Source of the DNA: Pleomorphomonas diazotrophica
GTDB taxonomy: Bacteria; Pseudomonadota; Alphaproteobacteria; Rhizobiales; Pleomorphomonadaceae
DNA: 64,000 nucleotides
NCBI RefSeq assembly: GCF_002844595.1
Contig: NZ_PJNW01000013.1
Span: forward strand, 1 to 64,000
Direction of reading: 5' to 3'
Shown here: positions 16,533-24,688 of the stretch, in pieces
Numbering within the stretch: the stretch's first letter is position 1
Layout: each line of letters opens with the position of its first letter
The notes under the pieces: generated by a model
The model's database searches: none
What the model was told of the DNA's origin: nothing
What the model saw: only the letters and a program-made list of their open reading frames with translations
Translations under genes and position numbers: made by a program

Positions 16533-17597
16533 TCAGTTGGTGAGCTTCTGATCCGTCGTCGCCAGCACTTCCACGTCGGCATTCTCGCCCGAGACGACGC
16601 TGACGATGCGCTGGAACTGACCGTCTTCATGGTTGGCGATGACGGTATAGTCACCCTCGGCCAGGATGAAGGACGGGAAGGCGCCGACGCCGGTGGTGAC
16701 GAGGTCGCCAGCCTGGGTCAGGACCGACCAGCGGGTGTTGGCGATGGCCTCGCCGCCCTCGGTGCTCACCAGTTTCAAGGTGATCTTGGCGGCCTTCTCG
16801 GTCAGCGTAATGTCCGAGAGCTTGCCGGCCTTGACGTCGATATCCGCCGTCGTACGGGCATTGGCATCGCCATAGTTGGCGACGACATTGTAGGTCTGGG
16901 CCGGCAGACGGACGATCTCACCGGGGGCGATGTCCAAGGCCACTGCCTTTGGTTCGCCGTGCGAGTCCACTTCCTGGGCGAAGATGTCGAAGCTGAGGTC
17001 GTCGCCACCGAGCGGCGGCCGGTCCTTGCCGGTCACCGCGGCGAGGCGTACGCCACCGGCGTTGAGGACCACGGACTCGGCCTTTAGGCCGGTGCCCACC
17101 ACGACATGCTCGGTCGTGCCGGCATAGCCGAAGCCGCAATAGATGAAATACCCGCCAGGTTTCAGGACGAAGTCAGCCGAGCCGCCATGCCGCTCGGCCA
17201 CCAGCTCGCGGGTGCCGTCCGGGCCCTGCGCCTCGGCGAAGACGCGCCAGACGACGCCGGCGCCGAGCGGCGGGCCGTCGGGGGTGAGCCTTGCCACCAT
17301 CGACAAGGTTGCCGCCTCGCGCGGCGCCACGGTGGCGAGCGGCTTCTGCTCAACGGCCGGGCCGGTGCTGGGCGCGTAGGGCGTCGCCGCCTCGGGCAAC
17401 GGCGCCGCCGGGCCGGCTCCGGGCGGCAGGAGTTGCAGCGGACCCGATCCCGGCTGCATGAAGCCGGGCACAGCCTCCGCGCCGGGGGCACCGGCCACGC
17501 CGCCGCCAGGGGCGGTCTGCGCCAGCGCGGACGTGGCGGCCATGGCCGCCAAGACCACGACCGTGGAAATCCATCCGTTGCGCGTGCACCGCGTCAT
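16533..17597 (-). CDS. Secreted or periplasmic protein of unknown function
   Basis: 354 aa. The N-terminus is a signal peptide (VVVLAAMAATSALAQ, cleavage after ALAQ likely), followed by a proline- and glycine-rich linker to about residue 90. The rest has beta-rich repeats with similar phrasing, such as FVLKPGGYFIYCGFGYAG, VRLPAQTYNVVANYGDANA and FILAEGDYTVIANHEDGQF, suggesting three tandem beta-sandwich modules. An in-frame ATG 33 bases upstream is possible. It stands alone; I do not recognise the family. Confidence 0.75.
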   Translation of the reverse strand: MTRCTRNGWISTVVVLAAMAATSALAQTAPGGGVAGAPGAEAVPGFMQPGSGPLQLLPPGAGPAAPLPEAATPYAPSTGPAVEQKPLATVAPREAATLSMVARLTPDGPPLGAGVVWRVFAEAQGPDGTRELVAERHGGSADFVLKPGGYFIYCGFGYAGTTEHVVVGTGLKAESVVLNAGGVRLAAVTGKDRPPLGGDDLSFDIFAQEVDSHGEPKAVALDIAPGEIVRLPAQTYNVVANYGDANARTTADIDVKAGKLSDITLTEKAAKITLKLVSTEGGEAIANTRWSVLTQAGDLVTTGVGAFPSFILAEGDYTVIANHEDGQFQRIVSVVSGENADVEVLATTDQKLTN

Positions 17598-17730
17598 GCG
17601 TCGCCGTTTCGCTTCAGCCAAGATCGTCATGGGCGTCAGTCTTCACCGAACATCGTGTTGATTTCAAGTCCGGCGACCGGAGTATGAACCAGTCCGGCAG
17701 CAGACCTTCTGCCGGGGCGGCCGGAGCATT

Positions 17731-17805
17731 GCCAACATGCGCTAACTCTTTGTTTCCACCAACTTCGGCTTAAACCGGTTCCTCCTTATGCTCGAGCTGC
17801 TCTAG
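17731..17805. repeat. Degenerate copy of the CTCTAG intergenic repeat
   Basis: GCCAACATGC, a CTTTGTTTCC patch, AAACCGGTTCC and a terminal GCTCTAG appear in the same order as in the better copy at 20802-20906. It lies upstream of the nitroreductase gene. Confidence 0.45.
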
Positions 17806-17874
17806 GTATTTCCATGGAGTCGGAATGGCGATATGCCGGTTCGGCCAACGCGAATCCTTTCGGAGCTCGTCGCC

Positions 17875-18444
17875 ATGAACGCCACCCTCGATCTGCTGCT
17901 TACCCGCCGCTCCGTGCCGGCGCAGATGCTCGCCGCACCCGGCCCGAGCGCCGACGAGCTGCAGACGCTGCTCACCATCGCCTCGCGGGTGCCCGACCAC
18001 GGCAAGCTTGCGCCCTGGCGCTTCATCGTCTTCGAGGGCGAGGCGCGGGTTGAGGCCGGGCGGCGGTTGGCGGAGATCGTCGTGGAGCGACGGCCGGAGA
18101 TTTCCGAAGCGCGGCTCGACGAAGAGCGGCGGCGCTTCTCCATGGCGCCGCTGGTCATCGCGGTGGTGGGGCGGGCGGCCGAGCACGTCAAGATCCCGGT
18201 GGTCGAGCAGATCTACTCGGCCGGCGCCGTCTGTCTCAACCTGGAAATCGCCGCCCACGCCATGGGCTATGCCGCCTGCTGGCTGACCGACTGGCCGGCC
18301 TATGACGCCGAGGCGCGGGCCGCGCTCGGGCTCGCCGCAGGCGAAACCATCGTCGGCTTCATCCACATCGGCACGCCCACCATCACGCCGCTCGACCGGC
18401 CGCGCCCGGCGCTTGAAGATATCGTCAGCCGCTTCGGCGACTGA
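17875..18444 (+). CDS. Nitroreductase family protein (YdjA-like)
   Basis: 189 aa FMN oxidoreductase of the small YdjA type. LTRRSVPAQML and RVPDHGKLAPWRFIVFEG form the FMN phosphate-binding start; AGAVCLNLEIAAHAMGYAACWLTDW is the typical core helix region; VGFIHIGTP closes the fold. ATG 17875 was chosen over one 42 bases upstream because the product then starts MNATLDLLLTRRS as in the family. Substrate unknown. A multi-hairpin repeat begins at the last base of its stop codon. Confidence 0.9.
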   Translation: MNATLDLLLTRRSVPAQMLAAPGPSADELQTLLTIASRVPDHGKLAPWRFIVFEGEARVEAGRRLAEIVVERRPEISEARLDEERRRFSMAPLVIAVVGRAAEHVKIPVVEQIYSAGAVCLNLEIAAHAMGYAACWLTDWPAYDAEARAALGLAAGETIVGFIHIGTPTITPLDRPRPALEDIVSRFGD

Positions 18445-18568
18445 TACCAAGATGCATTGAAAATGCGTCTTGGTATTCCGCTTGCCGATTTCCCATGCCA
18501 CTGATGCAAATGAGAAATCGGCAATGGCTTCAATGAGCTGATGCGTCAGCATCTTCGCGAGTTGGTAT
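18444..18568 (+). repeat. 125-bp multi-hairpin intergenic repeat, copy A
   Basis: The element begins ATACCAA and ends TTGGTAT. Inside are three hairpins: ATACCAAGA/TCTTGGTAT (18444-18476), GCCGATTTC/GAAATCGGC, and GATGC/GCATC. Nearly the same sequence occurs inverted at 31162-31282. It fills the whole space between the convergent nitroreductase and propeller genes. Confidence 0.85.
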
Positions 18569-18570
18569 CC

Positions 18571-19203
18571 TTATTGGGGACGGCGGACGGCCCGCAGCTT
18601 GCCGCTGCGGCCGCCGCCGCAGAAAAAGCGGTCGCGACCATCGGACTCAAGGCCGGAAATGCCGGTCCCCTCGGGCATGTCCAGCCGCTCCAGCACGTCG
18701 CCCGTCTCGGCGTCGATGTGGCGGAGTTCGCTTCCATCGTCGTCCCAGATGCCGTGCCAGAGCTCGCCGTCCACCCAGGTGACGCCGGTGACGAAGCGGT
18801 CGGACTCGATGGTGCGCAACAGTTTCCCGGTTTCCGGGTCTACCTGATGGATCTTCCGGCTGCGATACTGGCCGACCCACAGCGAGCCCTCCGCCCAGGC
18901 AAGCCCCGACGCCTCGTTGCCGCCCGGCACAGGGATGGTGGCGATCACCTCGCCGTTGCCGGGGTCGATCTTCCGGATCGTGGCGTCGGTGATCTGGAAC
19001 AGATGCCGGCCGTCGTAGGCGGTTCCCGCCTGGGCCGCCACATCGAGCGTCCGCTGGATGTCGCCGCTCTCGGGGTCGAGAGCTTTCAGCGTCGCGCCCG
19101 TCGCGAACCAGACGCTGTTCCCGTCGAAGGTGACCCCGGCCACGTCCGTGACGTCGGGAAAGGGGCCATACTCGCGGATGATGTCGGCAGCGGCGCGTTT
19201 CAT
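18571..19203 (-). CDS. Beta-propeller protein (YncE/glutamine cyclotransferase-like)
   Basis: 210 aa made of about five propeller-blade repeats: VAGVTFDGNSVWFATGATL, GTAYDGRHLFQITDATI, SGLAWAEGSLWVGQYRSRK, VTGVTWVDGELWHGIWDDDG and a final blade. No signal peptide is seen from ATG 19203, so it is probably cytoplasmic. It may bind a small ligand or be a lactonase-like enzyme; no catalytic residues can be named. The regulator gene starts upstream and ends 10 bases before it, so they are probably co-transcribed. Confidence 0.78.
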   Translation of the reverse strand: MKRAAADIIREYGPFPDVTDVAGVTFDGNSVWFATGATLKALDPESGDIQRTLDVAAQAGTAYDGRHLFQITDATIRKIDPGNGEVIATIPVPGGNEASGLAWAEGSLWVGQYRSRKIHQVDPETGKLLRTIESDRFVTGVTWVDGELWHGIWDDDGSELRHIDAETGDVLERLDMPEGTGISGLESDGRDRFFCGGGRSGKLRAVRRPQ

Positions 19204-19213
19204 GGGTCTACTC

Positions 19214-20443
19214 CTACGGCGACAGGCTGGTGGCGGGGAGTAACAAACTTGTCGGGAAACCCGGCACGCTCGGCGCGATCCAGCGGCAGGCACGCCCCCG
19301 CCCGAAAGACTCGGCCTTGCCGGCAAGGGCCAGCTCCTCGAGGGATCGCTGTATGGTCCGGGTGCTGACGTTCAGCGCCAGCGCCAGGGCCGAACTCGAC
19401 CACGCCTGGCCGTCGGCGAGCAAGGCGAGCACTTGGGCATGCTCGTCCTCAGTGGGAGGCGCCAGCACGACAACCTCATGGCCATGCGGCTCCAGCACGA
19501 AGCCTTGCCGGGTCGCGCTCACCGCCGCCAAGGGCTCCAGAGCCTCGCGCAACCGGGCGATCTCGACCCGCAGTCTCGCCCGGTGCGACTCGTCGGCATC
19601 GCGGGCTCGGAAGGCCCGCTTGATGAGGGTCTCGCGCGGCGCGTCGGCCGGCCAGGCTTCGGCAAGCGCACGGACGAGGGCCAGCAGTACCGGCCGGGTG
19701 GTGAGCGGCACCATCGCCGCTCCGGCGCGCAGGACGTTCCGGCAGGCGTCGACGATCATCGCATCCGAGGCCAGCAGCCTCTCCACCTCGTCGAGCCCCA
19801 CCAGATGCTCGGTACCACCGGCGATGAGGCGCGCCGCCGGAGCCTCAAACGCCCGGATGGCCTCTTTCACCTCGACCATGAGAGCTCGGATGCCCGTCGC
19901 CACGGCGCGTTGTCTCGCCCGCTCCAGAGCGGCTCTCGCCGGACCGGTTTTGACGCGCCGGATCGACAGGCCCGCCACGACCAGGTCGCACCCCGCCGCG
20001 GACGGGCGCGACAGCGCGTCGGCGTCGATCTTTTCGAGCGCTGCCTCGGCCTCGTCGAGGCGACCGATCAGGAGAAGGCGGCGGGCTTCGAGATAGCCGG
20101 CATGGGCGGCGTTGGCCCGGTCTCCCGATGCCGCCAGTGTCGATTGCGCCGTCTTGAGCGTTTGCGAGGAATGGCTGAGGTCGCGCGAAACCAGGGCGAT
20201 CTCAGCTTCGGCGACGATGCAGCGCGCCCAGGCCACGGGGTCGCCCAAGGGGGCACCTTGACCGAAGGCACGTGCCGCGCCACGCAGCAGATCCCGGGCA
20301 CGGGGAAGGTCTCCGAGCTGCGCCATCGCGATGCCGCGCAGGGCGAGTGCCGGCGCGTCGTCACGCAGGGCGACCCTCTTCAGCGCCGCCAGCGGATCGC
20401 CGGTTGCCAATGCGCGTGCGGCCGCCGCGATCAACGCGTCCAT
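19214..20443 (-). CDS. HTH regulator with TPR-like sensor region
   Basis: 409 aa. The N-terminal 200 residues are alanine-rich helical repeats (LALRGIAMAQLGDLPRARDL, YLEARRLLLIGRLDEAEAAL) like tetratricopeptides. The middle (about 260-340) looks like an OmpR/BTAD-type segment (HRARLRVEIARLREALEPLA). The C-terminus has a winged HTH (SSALALALNVSTRTIQRSLEELA). ATG 20443 was chosen over one 48 bases upstream. It is divergent from a small membrane gene and co-oriented with the propeller gene, its likely targets. Confidence 0.72.
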   Translation of the reverse strand: MDALIAAAARALATGDPLAALKRVALRDDAPALALRGIAMAQLGDLPRARDLLRGAARAFGQGAPLGDPVAWARCIVAEAEIALVSRDLSHSSQTLKTAQSTLAASGDRANAAHAGYLEARRLLLIGRLDEAEAALEKIDADALSRPSAAGCDLVVAGLSIRRVKTGPARAALERARQRAVATGIRALMVEVKEAIRAFEAPAARLIAGGTEHLVGLDEVERLLASDAMIVDACRNVLRAGAAMVPLTTRPVLLALVRALAEAWPADAPRETLIKRAFRARDADESHRARLRVEIARLREALEPLAAVSATRQGFVLEPHGHEVVVLAPPTEDEHAQVLALLADGQAWSSSALALALNVSTRTIQRSLEELALAGKAESFGRGRACRWIAPSVPGFPTSLLLPATSLSP

Positions 20444-20544
20444 CGAAATCCCGTCACACTTGTAACTCCGACCCGGCTCTCCATCCGGCATAGCCTCTTT
20501 CTACCACGGCCGCCGGAGCGGCAGTGACAGGAGGATGGGACGTG

Positions 20545-20805
20545 ATGAGGCTCGCAGCAACCGTATCAGGCGAAGCGGCCGGCAAGGCGGCCAGCGACCG
20601 AGCCGGCTGGCTCGGCTTCGCGGCCGCGCCGACCTTCGTTGGCATGGCCTTCATATCGGCCCTCGGCGCGCCGGGGGTGTGCTCGGCCGCCTGGGCTCCC
20701 GTCAACGACATGGCCTTGATGTACCTGCTGATGGGCCTTTTCCACCTGCCGCCGTGGCTGAGGCTTTTCCCCGCCGGTTCGCGACGCCACGCCGGTCAAA
20801 CCTAG
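20545..20805 (+). CDS. Small membrane protein
   Basis: 86 aa from ATG 20545; AGGAGG lies ten bases upstream, and GTG 20542 is an alternative. Two hydrophobic segments are visible (GWLGFAAAPTFVGMAFISAL and MALMYLLMGLFHLPPWLRLF), so it is probably a two-helix inner-membrane protein. Family not named with confidence. It is divergent from the TPR-HTH regulator and upstream of DUF899, and its stop codon overlaps the start of an intergenic repeat. Confidence 0.65.
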   Translation: MRLAATVSGEAAGKAASDRAGWLGFAAAPTFVGMAFISALGAPGVCSAAWAPVNDMALMYLLMGLFHLPPWLRLFPAGSRRHAGQT

Positions 20806-20906
20806 TACATGTCCGGCGAACTCTGGTTCGCCAACATGCTCTAGTTCCTTGTTGTCGCTTTGTTTTTTCGGAAAACCGGTTTCCACTTTTCCGCACAATG
20901 CTCTAG
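20802..20906. repeat. CTCTAG-type palindromic intergenic repeat
   Basis: A hairpin 20802-20844 has arms CTAG, CATGT, GGCGAAC against GTTCGCC, ACATG, CTAG. A second part holds the core 20868-20894 (GGAAAACCGG then TTTCCACTTTTCC) and ends in CTCTAG. The same core occurs inverted at 61662-61688. This A/T-tract element is a familiar kind of Rhizobiales intergenic repeat. Confidence 0.7.
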
Positions 20907-20916
20907 GAGACTGACA

Positions 20917-21618
20917 ATGCAGAATGCCGTTGTTTCTCGCGAGGCCTGGCTGTCCGCCCGGCTGGACCTCCTCAAGGCCGAGAAGGAGCTGACCCGCCGT
21001 CGTGACGAGGTCGCCCGGCAGAGGCTCGCCCTGCCGTGGGTGCGGATCGACAAGGACTACACCTTCGACACGCCGGACGGCCCGCGCAAGCTCGCCGACC
21101 TCTTCGACGACCGATCCCAGCTTCTGGTGCAGCATTTCATGTTCGCGCCGGGCTGGAAGCAGGGCTGCCGGAGCTGCTCCTTCATGGCCGACCATACGGA
21201 CGGCATGAACCGGCATCTCGTCCATCACGACGTCACCATGATCGCCGTCTCGCGGGCGCCGCTCGAGGAAATCGAGCGCTTTCGCCGTCGCATGGGTTGG
21301 CAGTTCCCCTGGGTGTCCTCGAACGGCAGCTCGTTCAATTATGATTTCCGCGTCAGCTTCACGCCTGAGGAGATCGCCAGCGGCCGCGTCGACTACAACT
21401 TCGGTGAGTGGCAGATGACCGGAGAGGAGTGGCCGGGCGTCAGCGCCTTCTTCAAGGACGAGGCCGGCGACGTCTTTCACACCTATTCCACCTATGGCCG
21501 CGGGGTCGAAGTGATAATGGGCACCTATGCCATGCTCGACATTGCGCCGAAGGGCCGCAACGAGGCCGAGGGGATGGACTGGGTGCGCCACCACGACCGC
21601 TACGAGCCGGTCGCCTGA
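20917..21618 (+). CDS. DUF899 family thioredoxin-like protein
   Basis: 233 aa. Family hallmarks are present: SREAWLSARLDLLKAEKELTR at the start, LALPWVRIDKDYTFDTPDG, and the core QHFMFAPGWKQGCRSCSFMAD with a CRSC motif resembling a redox centre. The C-terminal YSTYGRGVEVIMGTY segment is also typical. Activity of the family is not established. TAGGAGACTGACA leads to ATG 20917; the upstream extension lies in a repeat and is not used. Confidence 0.88.
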   Translation: MQNAVVSREAWLSARLDLLKAEKELTRRRDEVARQRLALPWVRIDKDYTFDTPDGPRKLADLFDDRSQLLVQHFMFAPGWKQGCRSCSFMADHTDGMNRHLVHHDVTMIAVSRAPLEEIERFRRRMGWQFPWVSSNGSSFNYDFRVSFTPEEIASGRVDYNFGEWQMTGEEWPGVSAFFKDEAGDVFHTYSTYGRGVEVIMGTYAMLDIAPKGRNEAEGMDWVRHHDRYEPVA

Positions 21619-21643
21619 AGCGAAACCTGCTGGCGCTGAGGCA

Positions 21644-21675
21644 ACAAAAAACGCCACGGGGTGTGTCCCGCGGCG
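21644..21675 (-). terminator. Rho-independent terminator after cheR
   Basis: Read on the minus strand, CGCC-CGGG and CCCG-GGCG arms are followed by TTTTTTG. It lies 21 bases beyond the cheR stop and ends the chemotaxis operon. Confidence 0.8.
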
Positions 21676-21695
21676 TGTCCTGGGTTGTTCGGCAA

Positions 21696-22565
21696 TCAGA
21701 CCCGGGTGGCGGCACCCGCCAGGGCCGAGAAGCGCGGCGCTGCCTGCGGGATGGCGGCGGCCGGAACGTAGAGGCCGCGCCGGTCGGGGGCCGGCTTGAA
21801 GGCGTCGGTGAGGCCGACCACCGTCTCGGCGGCGCCCAGCACCAGATAGCCGTCCGGCGCCATGATCTTGGAGATGCGGCCGAGGATGTCCACCTTGGTC
21901 GCCTGATCGAAGTAGATCAGCACGTTGCGGCAGAAGACGATGTCGAACTGTCCGAAGCTTGCGAAGCTGTCGAGCAGGTTGAACTTCCGCCACTGCACCA
22001 TGGCCCGCAGTTCCGGCGCGATGGTCCAGCTTTCGCCCTGCTGGGTGAAATACTTGAGCAGCAACTGGATCGGCAGGCCGCGCTGCACCTCGAACTGGGT
22101 GTAGGTGCCGGCCTTGGCGCGGTCCAGCACCTCGTTGGAGATGTCGGTGCCCAGGATCTCGATCCGCCAGCCGACGAGCTGCCGCTCCATCTCCTTGAGG
22201 CACATGGCGAGCGTGTAGGGCTCCTGGCCGGTGGAGGCGGCGGCGCACCAGATGCGGATCTTCTTGCTGGAGGCGCGCGACTTCAGGAGCTCGGGCATCA
22301 TCATCTGGGTGAAGTGCTCGAAGGGCGTCTTGTCGCGGTAGAAGAAGCTCTCGTTGGTGGTCATCGCCTCGACGACGGACTCGGCGAGTGCGGTTTCGCG
22401 CGGCTCCTTGAGCTTGGCAACCAGGGCGGCGATCGACTGCAGGCCGGCCTTGCGGGCCACCGGCAGCAGACGGCTTTCGATGAGATACTGCTTTTCGTTC
22501 GACAGGACGAGGCCGGAGCGGCTCTTCAGGAACTGGCGCAGGTAGTCGTATTCCGCCGGATTCAT
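21696..22565 (-). CDS. cheR: Chemoreceptor methyltransferase CheR
   Basis: 289 aa. CheR transfers methyl groups from SAM to receptor glutamates for adaptation. The N-terminal helical domain (MNPAEYDYLRQFLKSRSGLV), TNESFFYRD, the SAM-binding IWCAAASTGQEPYTLAM, and FDIVFCRNVLIYFD are all visible. The start at 22565 overlaps the cheB stop by four bases (ATGA), indicating translational coupling. It is the last gene of the operon. Confidence 0.95.
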   Translation of the reverse strand: MNPAEYDYLRQFLKSRSGLVLSNEKQYLIESRLLPVARKAGLQSIAALVAKLKEPRETALAESVVEAMTTNESFFYRDKTPFEHFTQMMMPELLKSRASSKKIRIWCAAASTGQEPYTLAMCLKEMERQLVGWRIEILGTDISNEVLDRAKAGTYTQFEVQRGLPIQLLLKYFTQQGESWTIAPELRAMVQWRKFNLLDSFASFGQFDIVFCRNVLIYFDQATKVDILGRISKIMAPDGYLVLGAAETVVGLTDAFKPAPDRRGLYVPAAAIPQAAPRFSALAGAATRV

Positions 22566-23746
22566 GGACGGCCTCCGAGCAGGATCTTGGACACCTTCCG
22601 CCCGATTTCGGTGAGCGGAAGAACGTCGGAACACATTCCGGTGTGGGCGGCGGCGCCGGGCATGCCCCAGACCACCGACGTCTCCTCGTCCTGCGCGATG
22701 GCGCTGCCGCCGATCTCGCCGATCTTGCGCACGCCTTCGGCGCCGTCGGACCCCATGCCGGTCAGCACGACGGCCAGCGTCGCGGTGCCGTAGATTTCGG
22801 CCACCGACTTGAACAGCGGATCGACGGCCGGCTTGCAGAAGTTGACCGGCGGCGCGTCGGAGAGCTTGACCGTCACGTCATTGCCGTTCTTGAGAAGCAG
22901 CATGTGCTTGCCGCCGGGTGCCACGTAGATGTGGCCGGGCTGGATCACCTCGCCGTCACGGCCTTCGCTGGCCGGACGGCCGGCCGCCTTGGTGATGTGC
23001 TCGGCCAGGATGGCGGTAAAGGTCGGCGGCATGTGCTGGGTGATCACCACCGGCACCATGCCGATGGACGAGCCGATTTCGCCGAATAGCGTGTTGAGGG
23101 CCTGCGGGCCGCCGGTCGACGAACCGATGGCCAGGATGCGCGGCCGCACCGAGGAATAGGGACGAATGGTGAAGCTCGCGGGACGTGAGGCGCGCAGCGC
23201 ACTGGGGGCGGCGGGCGCGTTGGACTGCATCGCGCTGGTCAGCGACCGCGCCATCGGCCGGCTGCCGAGAGGGCTTCCCGACAGGCCGCGATTCTTGGCG
23301 CGCTGACCGAGATTGATGACCTTCTCGACGAGTTCGCGGCGGAAGTCGGCCGATGTGGTGACGCCGGAGTTGGATTCGGGCTTCGGCACGTAATCGGCGG
23401 CGCCGAGCGACAGGGCCTTCAGCGAGATCTCGGCATTGCGGCGGGTCAGCGTCGAGGCGACGATGACGACGAGGTTCTTCTTCTTCTCGACGAGCAGCGG
23501 CAGGGCGGTGAGCCCGTCCATGTCGGGCATTTCGATGTCGAGGATCACGACATCGGGGTTGGACCTCAGAACGTCGTCGACGGCGAGGCGGCCGTTGCGA
23601 TGGCTGGCCACCACGGCGACGCGGGGTTCCTCGTCGAGCCAGCGGCCGACCAGGCCGCGAATAACCACGGAATCATCGACGACCATGACGCGGATGGGGT
23701 CGGTGACGGCTCCGGAAGATGAAGGCGCGCGTACGATGGCCGACAT
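22562..23746 (-). CDS. cheB: Chemotaxis methylesterase CheB
   Basis: 394 aa. A receiver domain (phospho-acceptor Asp70 in VVILDIEMPDMDG) regulates a C-terminal methylesterase that removes methyl groups from receptors. The catalytic triad motifs are GSSTGGPQAL (Ser), ITQHMPPTFT (His) and GMGSDGAEG (Asp). An interdomain linker of about 60 residues is serine- and arginine-rich. It lies 37 bases after cheY and overlaps cheR. Confidence 0.96.
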   Translation of the reverse strand: MSAIVRAPSSSGAVTDPIRVMVVDDSVVIRGLVGRWLDEEPRVAVVASHRNGRLAVDDVLRSNPDVVILDIEMPDMDGLTALPLLVEKKKNLVVIVASTLTRRNAEISLKALSLGAADYVPKPESNSGVTTSADFRRELVEKVINLGQRAKNRGLSGSPLGSRPMARSLTSAMQSNAPAAPSALRASRPASFTIRPYSSVRPRILAIGSSTGGPQALNTLFGEIGSSIGMVPVVITQHMPPTFTAILAEHITKAAGRPASEGRDGEVIQPGHIYVAPGGKHMLLLKNGNDVTVKLSDAPPVNFCKPAVDPLFKSVAEIYGTATLAVVLTGMGSDGAEGVRKIGEIGGSAIAQDEETSVVWGMPGAAAHTGMCSDVLPLTEIGRKVSKILLGGRP

Positions 23747-23783
23747 TAAATCGGTCTCCAGTTTCGCATCGATCTATGAACCG

Positions 23784-24149
23784 TCAGAGAAGCCCAACTT
23801 CCTGGAACTTGGCCTCGACAATTTCCCGATCAAAGGGCTTCATGATGTATTCGTTGGCGCCGGCGCGGATGGCGCGGGCGATGTGCCCGACGTCGTTCTC
23901 CGTCGTGCAGAACACCACCTTGGGCGTGTCGCCGCCATCCAGCTTCCTGAGCTGGGCCAGGAACTCCAGGCCATCCATGACCGGCATGTTCCAGTCGAGC
24001 AGGATGGCGTCCGGCATGGTTTCCTGACACTTCTCGAGAGCCTGCTGGCCATCCTCGGCCTCGAGAATGGTGAAGGACAGGTCCTCGAGAATGCGCCGGG
24101 CCACCTTGCGGATGACGCTCGAGTCGTCGACCACGAGACAGGTCTTCAT
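23784..24149 (-). CDS. cheY: CheY-type single-domain response regulator
   Basis: 121 aa, a lone receiver domain. Asp8-Asp9 acid pocket, phospho-acceptor Asp52 in AILLDWNMPVMDG, and the lysine in YIMKPF are all present. AGGAGTG precedes ATG 24149. Placed between cheW and cheB, it is probably the CheA partner that reaches the flagellar motor or acts as a phosphate sink; sequence alone does not decide. Confidence 0.93.
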   Translation of the reverse strand: MKTCLVVDDSSVIRKVARRILEDLSFTILEAEDGQQALEKCQETMPDAILLDWNMPVMDGLEFLAQLRKLDGGDTPKVVFCTTENDVGHIARAIRAGANEYIMKPFDREIVEAKFQEVGLL

Positions 24150-24196
24150 TGTTTCACTCCTCACGGCGGTGACGCCGGCTTGCTAGGTTCGTCGCG

Positions 24197-24688
24197 TCAG
24201 GCGGCCATGTCGCCCTGCATGCGGCCGAGCACGCGCTCGACGTCGAGGATGACCATCAACTGTCCCGACAGGCGGTGGACACCGCCGGAGATCTCGGCCC
24301 AGCGGCCATCGAGGTTGGCCGGGTTGGCCTCGCGGCCGGCAGCGTCGAGGTTCAGCACTTCGCCGACCTCGTCGATGATGAGGCCGTAGGATTCGCCGCG
24401 ATACTCGATGCCGACGGCCATGATGCCGTGGTTGCCCTCGCGCTGCGGCAGGCCGAGGCGGCGGCGCATGTTGATCGCCGTCACGATGCGGCCGCGCAGG
24501 TTGAGCACGCCGGCCACTTCCGGCGCCGACAGCGGCACGCGCGTCATGCTCTCGGGCACGAAGACGTCATGCACCTTGTGGATGGGCAGGCCGAACAACT
24601 GGCCGCCGATGAACACGGTCACATACTGGATCTGGCCGGAGTGGCTGTCGTTGGCGGCAGCGCCCGGGGTATGGCTGGTGGCGGTCAT
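24197..24688 (-). CDS. cheW: Chemotaxis coupling protein CheW
   Basis: 163 aa SH3-like scaffold that links receptors to CheA. YVTVFIGGQLFGLPIHKVHDVF, GVLNLRGRIVTAINMRRRLG and SYGLIIDEVGEVLNL are the family core. About 20 polar residues precede the domain. Its ATG overlaps the cheA stop by four bases, so the two are coupled. Confidence 0.95.
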   Translation of the reverse strand: MTATSHTPGAAANDSHSGQIQYVTVFIGGQLFGLPIHKVHDVFVPESMTRVPLSAPEVAGVLNLRGRIVTAINMRRRLGLPQREGNHGIMAVGIEYRGESYGLIIDEVGEVLNLDAAGREANPANLDGRWAEISGGVHRLSGQLMVILDVERVLGRMQGDMAA

